The translations under genes were made by a program, and so were the position numbers. Positions 13,954 to 20,033 of a stretch of DNA of 20,033 nucleotides are shown one piece after another. This DNA is from a virus. Under the pieces are notes generated by a model. It saw nothing but the letters and a program-made list of their open reading frames with translations, ran no database searches and was not told the DNA's origin. The stretch spans positions 1 to 20,033 of IMG/VR virus record IMGVR_UViG_3300036668_000492; one strand, given 5' to 3'. Position 1 is the stretch's first letter; every line of letters begins with the position of its first letter.

Positions 13954-15185
13954 TCACTGCGCTCATCGACGAGGTCGTTTAGGTTTCCAGCGCTATCCGC
14001 CTGCGGCGACAACACCTGCTTTTCCTGCAAGATGCCAATCTGCACCAGATAGCTCTCCAGCTGGGCGCGCAACTTTTCGTCGAACTTGTGCAGGTTCAGG
14101 CGGCCCCGGCGCGTCACTTCCACGGTCACCACCGGGCTGCGCTGTTTTCCGGGCGGCGGTGCGTAGTAGAGATTGATAGTGGCGGCGCTGACCAGCCAGT
14201 GGTGGACGAGCGGATTGTCCTGGGGGAACATCTCGGCAATCAGTTCGGTAACGCATTGATGTTCGCTGCTGGCCATGGCGGTGAATTCCACCTTGAGCTC
14301 GGTGTCGGGACTCATCAGCGTGAGTGATTTCACCTGCAATGCCACGAACCCGTCATTGATGGCCTCCTGCACCTGAAAGCCGAGTTTCAGCGAAGAAAGA
14401 TCGAGCGTCGGCGGCTTAATCCGCTGGGCGCTGACATTGACGCCTAGCAGATGTTCGGCGAAGGCTTGCGCCAGCATCTCATGGTACTTGGCGCCGCCGC
14501 GAATGATGGTGCGCGTCACGCCCGTGGTTTCGGAATACTCCAGCACCATGTGAATGTTCGGACTGCCGACGCGCCGCGTCAGAACCATGCCCTCAAATTC
14601 CAGCCGCAGCATGGCTAGGTCCTTGGCGTGTACCGTGACCAGTTGGGTGCCTTGTGCCCGGTCGAGAATGTGCGCTACGCACACCTCACCACAGCCGAGC
14701 TCGATTTTGTAGAACGCCTTGATTGCTTCGATGAACGCGTTCATCGAAGCATCGTCGCGGCGGATCGGCGGTTTTACGCCCAGATCGTGCTGCTGGGCCT
14801 GCTGGACGTGACTGTCGACATATTCGATTTCGGCCGCCTGCTCGAACAAGCCGGGATGATGGACAAACAACCAGAACGCACGATGTTGATCGCTCTGGCA
14901 AGCGATCAACCCCATCAAAGCGTCAGCGTGCCAGGAGCCGATCTGGAACATGGCCTGTTTGCCGCGCGGATGGGCAAGCTGGGTGCTCACGAGCAGCCCG
15001 GCCACGATTTTGTCGCGCACCGCAAGGTCGGTGCAATTCTGGACCGATTCGATCAACCGGGTAGTTGTGGAACTGTCGTCGGTCCAATCGAAATCGACTG
15101 GCAAGGCAAGACCATGGAGATCAAGGTAGGCACGCAATGTCGAATCCACGGGTAGGTCGAGGAGCACGTCAGCGTAAGTCTTCAT
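13950..15185 (-). CDS. Unknown protein (411 aa), first gene of a two-gene module
   Basis: A 411-residue protein I do not recognise. It has an AAGGA ribosome binding site nine bases upstream and a strong sigma70-type promoter 130 bases upstream. Residues 1-130 are mostly helical with several aromatic and histidine residues (FWLFVHHPGLF). Residues 165-230 look like a mixed alpha/beta domain (MNAFIEAIKAFYKIELGCGEV). From about 210 the sequence is strand-rich with repeated amphipathic patterns (LRLEFEGMVLTRRVGSPNI). The C-terminal part contains YYAPPPGKQRSPVVTVEVTRRGRLNLHKF. No enzyme motif, transmembrane helix or signal peptide is evident. It is coupled to the 322-aa zinc protein gene and divergent from the XRE/ImmA pair. 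Confidence 0.75.
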   Translation of the reverse strand: MKTYADVLLDLPVDSTLRAYLDLHGLALPVDFDWTDDSSTTTRLIESVQNCTDLAVRDKIVAGLLVSTQLAHPRGKQAMFQIGSWHADALMGLIACQSDQHRAFWLFVHHPGLFEQAAEIEYVDSHVQQAQQHDLGVKPPIRRDDASMNAFIEAIKAFYKIELGCGEVCVAHILDRAQGTQLVTVHAKDLAMLRLEFEGMVLTRRVGSPNIHMVLEYSETTGVTRTIIRGGAKYHEMLAQAFAEHLLGVNVSAQRIKPPTLDLSSLKLGFQVQEAINDGFVALQVKSLTLMSPDTELKVEFTAMASSEHQCVTELIAEMFPQDNPLVHHWLVSAATINLYYAPPPGKQRSPVVTVEVTRRGRLNLHKFDEKLRAQLESYLVQIGILQEKQVLSPQADSAGNLNDLVDERSE

Positions 15186-15314
15186 TTTTATTGATCCTTA
15201 TGTGCTGTCGTCGTAGGGCTCGATACCATGAAGCGGACGTGCTGCCGGCGGCGACTGAGTTACAAGAAAAACTACATATAGCGGCCACAAGTAAAGTGAA
15301 ACGATACAAGCGCA

Positions 15315-15342
15315 ATTCTACCCGCGCATTTCCGCTTGTCAA
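15315..15342 (-). promoter_or_regulatory. Sigma70-type promoter for the 411/322-aa operon
   Basis: On the minus strand a perfect -35 TTGACA (15342-15337) is followed after 16 bases by TAGAAT (15320-15315), five of six matches to the -10 consensus. Transcription would start near 15308, giving a leader of about 120 bases before the ATG at 15185. The -35 overlaps one copy of a TCAATCAA direct repeat. Confidence 0.65.
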
Positions 15343-15366
15343 TCAAAGTAGGACATATTCAATCAA
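15339..15366. repeat. TCAATCAA direct repeat between divergent promoters (candidate operator)
   Basis: TCAATCAA occurs exactly at 15339-15346 and 15359-15366, 20 bases (two helical turns) apart. One copy covers part of the minus-strand -35 and the other the -35 region of the plus-strand promoter. This is the layout expected of an operator for the XRE regulator encoded just to the right, controlling both directions at once. Confidence 0.45.
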
Positions 15367-15386
15367 TTGGATCTTTTTGCTATACT
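15358..15386 (+). promoter_or_regulatory. Extended -10 promoter for the XRE/ImmA genes
   Basis: TATACT at 15381-15386 is preceded by TGC, forming an extended -10, and by a weak -35-like TTCAAT at 15358-15363 (17-base spacing). Transcription would start near 15393, only about 13 bases before the ATG at 15406, so the mRNA leader is very short or translation begins at 15418. Confidence 0.55.
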
Positions 15387-15405
15387 TTCTAGTTCTGACT
15401 TACCA

Positions 15406-15768
15406 ATGAGAACACCCATGCCATCTCCTTTTGGAATACGCCTGCGGGAGTTTCGGGAAACCAAGGGTCTGACGCTGCAACAGGTCGCCGACACCGTTGG
15501 CTGCACCAAGGCCTATGTCTGGGAACTGGAAATGCGCGAGGGTCAAAAGCCTACGGCAGAACGGCTGAACGCCATCGCCAAGACCCTCGGCGTCACCATT
15601 CAGGATCTGCTCGGTGAGCCCGTCGCCCCGATGCAAACCGCCACACCGACCGATGTTGCTTTTTTTCGTGAGTACGCTGGTATGAGCGAACCCGAGAAAG
15701 CCAAGTACCGCGAAGCAATGAAACTGATGTTCGGGTCAGCCCTAAAGCCCGACTCGGAGGGCTCTTGA
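15406..15768 (+). CDS. XRE-family HTH regulator (repressor-like)
   Basis: A 120-residue protein with an N-terminal HTH_3 domain at residues 9-68: FGIRLREFRETKGLTLQQVA, then DTVGCTKAYVWELEMREGQKPTAERLNAIAKTLG, then VTIQDLLGE. The C-terminal part (80-110) is a helical tail with MSEPEKAKYREAMKLMF, likely for dimerisation or for contact with the peptidase. It resembles ImmR-type repressors of mobile elements. The ATG at 15406 is used here; ATG at 15418 is an alternative with a GAGAA before it, and the short leader makes either possible. Its stop overlaps the TTG start of the ImmA/IrrE gene (TTGA), so the two are coupled. Confidence 0.85.
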   Translation: MRTPMPSPFGIRLREFRETKGLTLQQVADTVGCTKAYVWELEMREGQKPTAERLNAIAKTLGVTIQDLLGEPVAPMQTATPTDVAFFREYAGMSEPEKAKYREAMKLMFGSALKPDSEGS

Positions 15769-16688
15769 CCGTCGCGGGCGACCTGAACGCCTTCAAGGCC
15801 GCCGCCCGCATCCTGACCTGGCTTGGCGCGACCGGTCGGCTGACGCTGCCCATTGACCTCGATCTGGTAAGACAGATCCTGCCCGAGACCCCGTTTGGGC
15901 GGGGAAGCACCCTCAAGGCACCTGCTGACCTGACCTGGAACGCCAGCGAGGGCGCATTGGTGCGTAACCCCGACAATGAGAGTGATTGGGGAATTTTTGT
16001 GAACCCCAAGGCGCGGCCGGAACGTCGACGCTTTACGGTCGCCCATGAGCTTGGACATTTCATCCTGCACCGCGCCAGTCAGCCCAGTTTTCTGTGCGAC
16101 AAGGAAAGCGTCTACTCAGGCATCGACAATCTGAAGCAGATCGAGCGCGAGGCCGATGATTTCGCCAGCAACCTGCTGATGCCCGGCGACATGTTGCGGG
16201 ACCGGATCACCGGCAAGCGAATCGACTTCCATCTGATTGGCGCACTCGCCAAGGAATTCGGTGTGTCGCTCGAGTCAATGTCCATCCGCATCGTCAAATA
16301 CACCGAACAGCGTGCCGTGCTCGTGTACTGGGACCACGGTTTTCTTAAATACCAATGGCCAAGCGGTGATGCCCGCAAAACCCGCGTCCGTTTGCGCAAA
16401 ACTGGCGATCCGCAAGAGCCGTTGACTGGCACCCTAGCCGCCGATGACACCACCGAGCAGGAATGGGATGGTATCGATATGCCAGCGAAGGTCTGGTGCA
16501 CCAGCGAGGCCGATGAGATCACATTGCGGGAGTTGAAGCACACTTATACCAGCGGCAATCGTGTGTTGTCGCTGCTGATGCTGGAGTCTGCACCACCGCG
16601 AACCTGTTTTCGTAGTGGGTGGGAAGACGAGGAAACCCACGACACTTTCGATCGCTTTATCGACAACGGTCAATTGCCTGTGCGTTAG
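15765..16688 (+). CDS. ImmA/IrrE family metallo-endopeptidase
   Basis: A 307-residue protein with a TTG start, supported by a GGAGGG ribosome binding site and a four-base overlap with the regulator stop. The zinc protease motif HELGH is at 94-98 (AHELGHFILHRAS), and the third ligand region is EREADDFASNLLMP with E129. This is the ImmA/IrrE fold, whose members cut or inactivate a partner XRE repressor to induce phage or mobile element genes. Residues 170-307 are an extra C-terminal domain with no known match to me, containing DHGFLKYQWPSGDARKTR and an acidic end. Such extra domains may sense a signal. The pair XRE plus ImmA is likely the element's switch or a toxin-antitoxin-like unit. Confidence 0.9.
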   Translation: MTVAGDLNAFKAAARILTWLGATGRLTLPIDLDLVRQILPETPFGRGSTLKAPADLTWNASEGALVRNPDNESDWGIFVNPKARPERRRFTVAHELGHFILHRASQPSFLCDKESVYSGIDNLKQIEREADDFASNLLMPGDMLRDRITGKRIDFHLIGALAKEFGVSLESMSIRIVKYTEQRAVLVYWDHGFLKYQWPSGDARKTRVRLRKTGDPQEPLTGTLAADDTTEQEWDGIDMPAKVWCTSEADEITLRELKHTYTSGNRVLSLLMLESAPPRTCFRSGWEDEETHDTFDRFIDNGQLPVR

Positions 16689-16689
16689 C

Positions 16690-16749
16690 AAGGACTTTGG
16701 CGGTGACACGATTGAGTTCAACAAGGTGATGCGCTTCTTCCAGAATTAA
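16690..16749 (+). pseudogene. Possible C-terminal gene remnant
   Basis: Just after the peptidase stop and in a different frame, codons for KDFGGDTIEFNKVMRFFQN end at a TAA (16747-16749). The residues look protein-like rather than random, yet no start codon with a ribosome binding site precedes them. This could be the tail of a gene lost by deletion, or chance. Low confidence. Confidence 0.2.
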
Positions 16750-16868
16750 TTGCAGTCGTATCGCCTGTACATTGCTCCGCGCGCATCCGCGTAAGCGCCC
16801 CCAAACGAGTTACTCCGAATGGGTTCGGCCCATAGCATTGATAGCGTTTCCCAACTGGAGCGCTACCC

Positions 16869-17105
16869 ATGCCAATCATCGAATCACCCTTATCCATACG
16901 GCCGTCCACAGACGACATTTCCCCCCGCCAGCCACATAGAGAAATCGCCGAACTCCTTGCCACCGCCATCGTACGAGCGCGACTCAAGGGAGCCATAGCG
17001 TTGGAAGCAACACAAGAATGGCAAGACAGCGAAGTTTGTCTTGGCTTCTCTGGCGACCAGAGCGTTCATACAAACCCGTCTCAACCAGAAGGAGTTTTCG
17101 TATGA
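16869..17105 (+). CDS. Small protein of the integration cassette (78 aa)
   Basis: A 78-residue protein with a GGAG ribosome binding site nine bases upstream of the ATG at 16869. It has a Ser/Pro-rich first third, a helix with REIAELLATAIVRARLKGA, and a Thr/Gln/Ser-rich end. Similar short proteins stand before DUF2924 genes in phage integration cassettes, but no function is established. Its stop overlaps the DUF2924 start by four bases. The ribosome binding site lies in the loop of a possible 5-bp hairpin (TAGCG at 16842-16846 with CGCTA at 16861-16865). Confidence 0.65.
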   Translation: MPIIESPLSIRPSTDDISPRQPHREIAELLATAIVRARLKGAIALEATQEWQDSEVCLGFSGDQSVHTNPSQPEGVFV

Positions 17106-17572
17106 CAGCGCACGCAACCACCACAACCCCCATCGCCGCTCAACTGGCGCAATTACCCACGCTTCCCATGGAAAATCTCTGGGCGCTGTGGGACGATTTT
17201 TTTGATCGTCGCCCGGGCAACCATCACCGCACCTATCTGGAAAATCGCATCGCCTACAAGCTTCAAGAACGCGCCTTCGGCGGATTGCCTGGTGGCCTGC
17301 GGCGCAAATTGGAAAAGATTGGCGAGACGGGTGAAGTTCCCAACCAAAAACGCCGTAGTGAAAATCAGCTCGCTGTCGGCACCACCTTGGTCCGCGAATA
17401 CAACGGGATCGAGCACAGAGTTGTCATCAAGGAAGATGGCCGGTTCGAGTACCAGGGGCGCCCCTACAAAAGTCTGTCGGGCATTGCCAAGGCGATTACC
17501 GGCACCCAATGGTCTGGCCCCGTGTTTTTTGGGATTAAACCATCGTCTACAAGAAAAGGGAGCCGAGCATGA
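17102..17572 (+). CDS. DUF2924 domain protein
   Basis: A 156-residue protein with an AAGGAG ribosome binding site nine bases before the ATG at 17102. Residues 12-70 carry the DUF2924 hallmark: LAQLPTLPMENLWALWDDFF, then a RTYLENRIAYKLQERAFGG helix. Residues 100-150 contain a GTTLVREYNGIEHRVVI strand pair and a YKSLSGIAKAITGTQWSGPVFFG end typical of the family. DUF2924 proteins are found almost always next to serine recombinases in proteobacterial prophages, and are thought to assist integration or excision. The C terminus is basic (KPSSTRKGSRA), consistent with DNA binding. It overlaps the recombinase start by four bases. Confidence 0.9.
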   Translation: MTAHATTTTPIAAQLAQLPTLPMENLWALWDDFFDRRPGNHHRTYLENRIAYKLQERAFGGLPGGLRRKLEKIGETGEVPNQKRRSENQLAVGTTLVREYNGIEHRVVIKEDGRFEYQGRPYKSLSGIAKAITGTQWSGPVFFGIKPSSTRKGSRA

Positions 17573-19002
17573 AAAACCCAACCCCTGGCCAAACCAGCCT
17601 GACCCCAAAACGACGCTGTGCCATCTACACCCGCAAGTCCACCGATGAGGGTTTGGACCAGGAATACAACAGCCTGGAGGCTCAGCGCGACTCCGGGTTG
17701 GCATTCATTGCCAGCCAGCGGCACGAGGGCTGGATCGCCATCGACGATGGCTACGATGACGGCGGGTTTTCTGGTGGCAACACAAACCGCCCGGCCTTAA
17801 AGCGCCTGCTGGCCGATGTGGAGGACGGCAAGGTTGATGTCATCGTGGTCTACAAAATCGACCGTCTATCACGCTCGCTCTCGGACTTTGCTCAAATCGT
17901 CGATCTGTTTGACGCGCATGGCGTGACCTTCGTCTCTGTCACCCAGCAGTTCAACACCACCACCAGCATGGGCCGCTTGATGCTCAACGTGCTGCTGTCC
18001 TTTGCGCAGTTCGAGCGCGAGGTGACCGGTGAACGCATTCGCGACAAGATTGCCGCGAGCAAGGCCAAGGGGATGTGGATGGGCGGCGTGCCGCCGCTGG
18101 GCTACGACGTAAAAGACCGCAAGTTGGTGATCAACGAGCCGGAGGCTGAACTGGTCAGAGATATATTTTTGCGTTACGCCGAACACGGCTCGGCGGCTCG
18201 GCTGGTGCGAGAGCTTCAGATTGAAGGGCACACCACCAAGTCGTGGCAGACCCAGTCCGGGTCTTACCACCATGGCCGCACCATCGATCAGCAATTTCTC
18301 TTTGTGCTGCTGCGCAACCGGCTCTACCTTGGCGAGATCACGCACAAAAGGCAGGTCTTCGCGGGGCAGCACCAAGGTATTGTGAGCCAGCAACTCTGGG
18401 ATGCCGCGCACGTCATCATTGCCGAGCGCAAACGTGGGACGCGTGACCGCCACAACGAATCCCCGGCATTGTTGGCTGGACTGCTCTACGCACCGGATGG
18501 TCAGCGCATGTTGCCGACCTACACCCAGAAGAAAAACGGCAAGCGATATCACTACTACGTGCCCTATTTGGAAAAGCGGCAGACTGCGGGAGCCACCAAG
18601 AAGCCTGGCGTGGGTGGCATGGGCGCGTTACCTGCGGGGGAAATTGAAGCCACCGTGCTGGCGCAGGTACACCGCGTTTTGCAGACGCCGGAGATGGTCA
18701 TCGGCATCTGGCGCGCAAGCCTGTCACTCAAGGAACGGGGTGAGCTGGATGAACCGACGGTGGTAGTGGCCATGCGCCAGATCAGCACCGTTTGGGCGCA
18801 ACTGTTCCCAACCGAGCAGCACCGTCTCATGCGCTTGTTGATCGAGCGTGTCCAGCTGCATCACGATGGCTTGGATATTGTGTGGCGGGAAGACAGTTGG
18901 CATCGCTTCCGCCGCGAACTGGAGCAGCACCCCTTCGTTGCCGAGCAACGGGCCGCCATCGAAGAAAAGCAAAACGAAACGGTATGGGAGGCAAGCGCAT
19001 GA
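17569..19002 (+). CDS. Large serine recombinase (phage integrase)
   Basis: A 477-residue site-specific recombinase. The N-terminal resolvase domain carries catalytic S24 in YTRKSTDEG, then DDGGFSGGNTNRPALKRLL, and the KIDRLSRSL arginine cluster. A QFEREVTGERIRDKI helix leads into the recombinase domain at about 165-275 (ASKAKGMWMGGVPPLGYD). The expected zinc-ribbon region (LLAGLLYAPDGQRMLPTYTQK) has no cysteines. The C-terminal part has no long coiled coil and is shorter than in phiC31-type integrases. It cuts and joins attP and attB in the prophage. It is flanked by DUF2924 upstream and an accessory gene downstream, each with a four-base overlap. Confidence 0.95.
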   Translation: MKNPTPGQTSLTPKRRCAIYTRKSTDEGLDQEYNSLEAQRDSGLAFIASQRHEGWIAIDDGYDDGGFSGGNTNRPALKRLLADVEDGKVDVIVVYKIDRLSRSLSDFAQIVDLFDAHGVTFVSVTQQFNTTTSMGRLMLNVLLSFAQFEREVTGERIRDKIAASKAKGMWMGGVPPLGYDVKDRKLVINEPEAELVRDIFLRYAEHGSAARLVRELQIEGHTTKSWQTQSGSYHHGRTIDQQFLFVLLRNRLYLGEITHKRQVFAGQHQGIVSQQLWDAAHVIIAERKRGTRDRHNESPALLAGLLYAPDGQRMLPTYTQKKNGKRYHYYVPYLEKRQTAGATKKPGVGGMGALPAGEIEATVLAQVHRVLQTPEMVIGIWRASLSLKERGELDEPTVVVAMRQISTVWAQLFPTEQHRLMRLLIERVQLHHDGLDIVWREDSWHRFRRELEQHPFVAEQRAAIEEKQNETVWEASA

Positions 19003-19553
19003 GCCCCGAGAATTTGATGCGGCGGAGCGTGGAGGTAAAGCCGTCGGGCGCGCCACGTCAATACGAGGACTCAGGGCGCTCTGTGACGTTTGTGCCGCTA
19101 ACCATCAAGCGTCGGCATACCGCGAAGCTGCTGCTACCGCCACCGGGCTGCGAAGACGCGAGGATCACCGCCTCACTGGATTTGCCAATGATCCGTACCC
19201 TGGGCAAAGCGTTTTACTGGCAGAAGCTGCTCGACTCAGGTCAGGTGGCCAATGCCACCGAACTTGCCCGCCAACTCAAACTGGAATCCGGCTGGGTGGC
19301 CGAAGTGCTTCGCCTGACGCGACTGGCACCGGATATCGCGCAGGCCATCGTCGATGGTCGGCAGCCACGACACCTGAATTTGCATGCTGTGCGCGGGCGG
19401 CAGGCCGAGGTGCCGGTGAGTTGGGTGGCGCAAAGAGTGATTTTTGGATTCACAGCGTCGCATGGCCAGACAAGCCGTGAGAGATTTCCTGAATCTTCGC
19501 CTTGTAATACTCCAGCGCCATCTGAGCCAGCTCGTGAGGAAGGCGGCTTTTAA
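18999..19553 (+). CDS. Recombinase-associated protein, likely extended across the phage end
   Basis: A 184-residue protein that overlaps the recombinase stop by four bases (ATGA). The N-terminal 50 residues are rich in Arg, Lys and Pro (RRSVEVKPSGAPRQYEDSGR). Residues 60-140 contain an HTH-like unit with DSGQVANATELARQLKLESGW, a VLRLTRLAPDIAQAIVDGRQP helix and RHLNLHAVRG. This pattern is typical of proteins that follow DUF2924-linked serine recombinases and resembles ParB-type HTH segments. From about residue 152 on (after VIFGF), the reading frame continues into TASHGQTSRERFPESSP, which has no family character and is the complement of the neighbouring minus-strand gene. The normal stop may have been lost when the element integrated. 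Confidence 0.75.
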   Translation: MSPENLMRRSVEVKPSGAPRQYEDSGRSVTFVPLTIKRRHTAKLLLPPPGCEDARITASLDLPMIRTLGKAFYWQKLLDSGQVANATELARQLKLESGWVAEVLRLTRLAPDIAQAIVDGRQPRHLNLHAVRGRQAEVPVSWVAQRVIFGFTASHGQTSRERFPESSPCNTPAPSEPAREEGGF

Positions 19554-20025
19554 CTGGGCTCCCCATATGATTTTCCGGTGGAGGATACGTTACCCCTCGA
19601 CTTGTCACCGAAATCACTTCAAGCCGATCTGGGTGGAATTTGATCTCCAGATCGCCGTCATACACAAGGTTGTCGACTTGTCCCGAGCCATTAAAAACTC
19701 CCTTGTGAATGCGACCGCCGCCCGGGCCACCCGTAATTGTTAGGCCCCCTGACCGGTTGACCACGATCGCTTGAATCGTATGCTCGTCGGTGTTTCTTGC
19801 CTGTACGAGATAGCGCAGCAGGTCGTCTTCTTTGCGCCACCGATTTACCTCACTCAAATGCCGTTGAGATCCGCCGTCAGCATGGAGCTCCTTTTCCAGC
19901 TTGTTCCATGCGCGGTCAAGATAGTGCAGGAAGTCCTTCCAGGATTTTTCATAGCCGACCATGTCGGCGGCAGATTGCATCCGCAGGAGCGCCTCACGCG
20001 CCCAGGCAAGTTCGTTCACGTCCAT
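19450..20025 (-). CDS. Unknown protein, probably host gene beyond the phage boundary (may extend past the window edge)
   Basis: A protein of about 191 residues read from an ATG at 20025; the frame is still open at the window edge, so the true start may lie further right. It is a helical N-terminal half (MDVNELAWAREALLRMQSAA, then SWKDFLHYLDRAWNKLEKEL) followed by DDLLRYLVQARNTDEHTIQAI, which resembles a conserved motif of unnamed bacterial proteins. The C-terminal half is strand-rich (VDNLVYDGDLEIKFHPDRLE) and ends with HELAQMALEYYKAKIQEISH. I do not recognise a named family. Its last 104 bases lie antisense to the recombinase-associated gene. It reads well to its stop at 19450. Confidence 0.65.
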   Translation of the reverse strand: MDVNELAWAREALLRMQSAADMVGYEKSWKDFLHYLDRAWNKLEKELHADGGSQRHLSEVNRWRKEDDLLRYLVQARNTDEHTIQAIVVNRSGGLTITGGPGGGRIHKGVFNGSGQVDNLVYDGDLEIKFHPDRLEVISVTSRGVTYPPPENHMGSPVKSRLPHELAQMALEYYKAKIQEISHGLSGHATL

Positions 20026-20033
20026 CACACCCC

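Noticed and set aside
16819-16833. ATGGG-TTCGG-CCCAT hairpin resembling a tRNA T-arm
   Set aside because: No acceptor, D or anticodon arm can be built around it; it is just a 5-bp stem with a stable loop.
17869-18552. Minus-strand open frame of 227 codons opposite the serine recombinase
   Set aside because: The recombinase has an intact catalytic core in the other strand; no ribosome site or known motif supports the minus frame.

Overview
The window reads as one arm of a temperate phage (prophage) integrated in a GC-rich proteobacterium. The protein families (DUF6362, DUF6511, DUF669-like, DUF2924 next to a serine recombinase, DUF3489) fit a betaproteobacterial or neighbouring host, but I cannot name the species. 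I see no rRNA, tRNA, insertion sequence or CRISPR array.

Layout from left to right. (1) At 1-537, minus strand, the edge of the packaging module: the first codons of a terminase small subunit-like gene, preceded by an HNH endonuclease. (2) At 657-1571, plus strand, two small unknown proteins and a DUF3489 protein. (3) At 1553-2806, minus, an orphan ParB-domain DNA methyltransferase behind a terminator-like hairpin. (4) At 3039-11378, minus, one tightly packed operon of 13 genes with mostly 1-8 base overlaps. Read in the direction of transcription it encodes a small helix-turn-helix (HTH) protein, two unknown proteins, a BRO-type antirepressor, a Sak4-like ATPase, a putative single-strand binding protein, a DUF6511 zinc protein, a Cas4/RecB-like nuclease with four cysteines, a second HTH protein, a Toprim/SF3 primase-helicase, a RuvC-like resolvase, a small protein and a DUF6362 protein. 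This is a complete replication and recombination module. (5) At 11379-11617, an intergenic region packed with eight copies of a TGGCG-type 10-mer. (6) At 11618-12961, plus, a Fic protein with an N-terminal DNA-binding domain and a glutamine where the catalytic histidine should be. (7) At 12985-15185, minus, two overlapping genes of unknown function (322 and 411 aa). (8) At 15406-16688, plus and divergent, an XRE regulator coupled to an ImmA/IrrE metallopeptidase. (9) At 16869-19553, plus, an integration cassette: a small protein, DUF2924, a serine recombinase and an accessory protein, joined by 4-base overlaps. (10) At 19450-20025, minus, an unknown protein that is probably host chromosome beyond the phage end.

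How the parts fit: the long minus operon would copy and recombine phage DNA in lytic growth. The XRE/ImmA pair resembles the repressor/anti-repressor-protease switch of mobile elements such as ICEBs1, and the serine recombinase cassette would integrate or excise the element. The least explained parts are the Fic gene with its repeat array and the two-gene module divergent from XRE/ImmA. Both sit between replication and integration, a usual place for accessory cargo, and they are the best candidates for an undescribed system.
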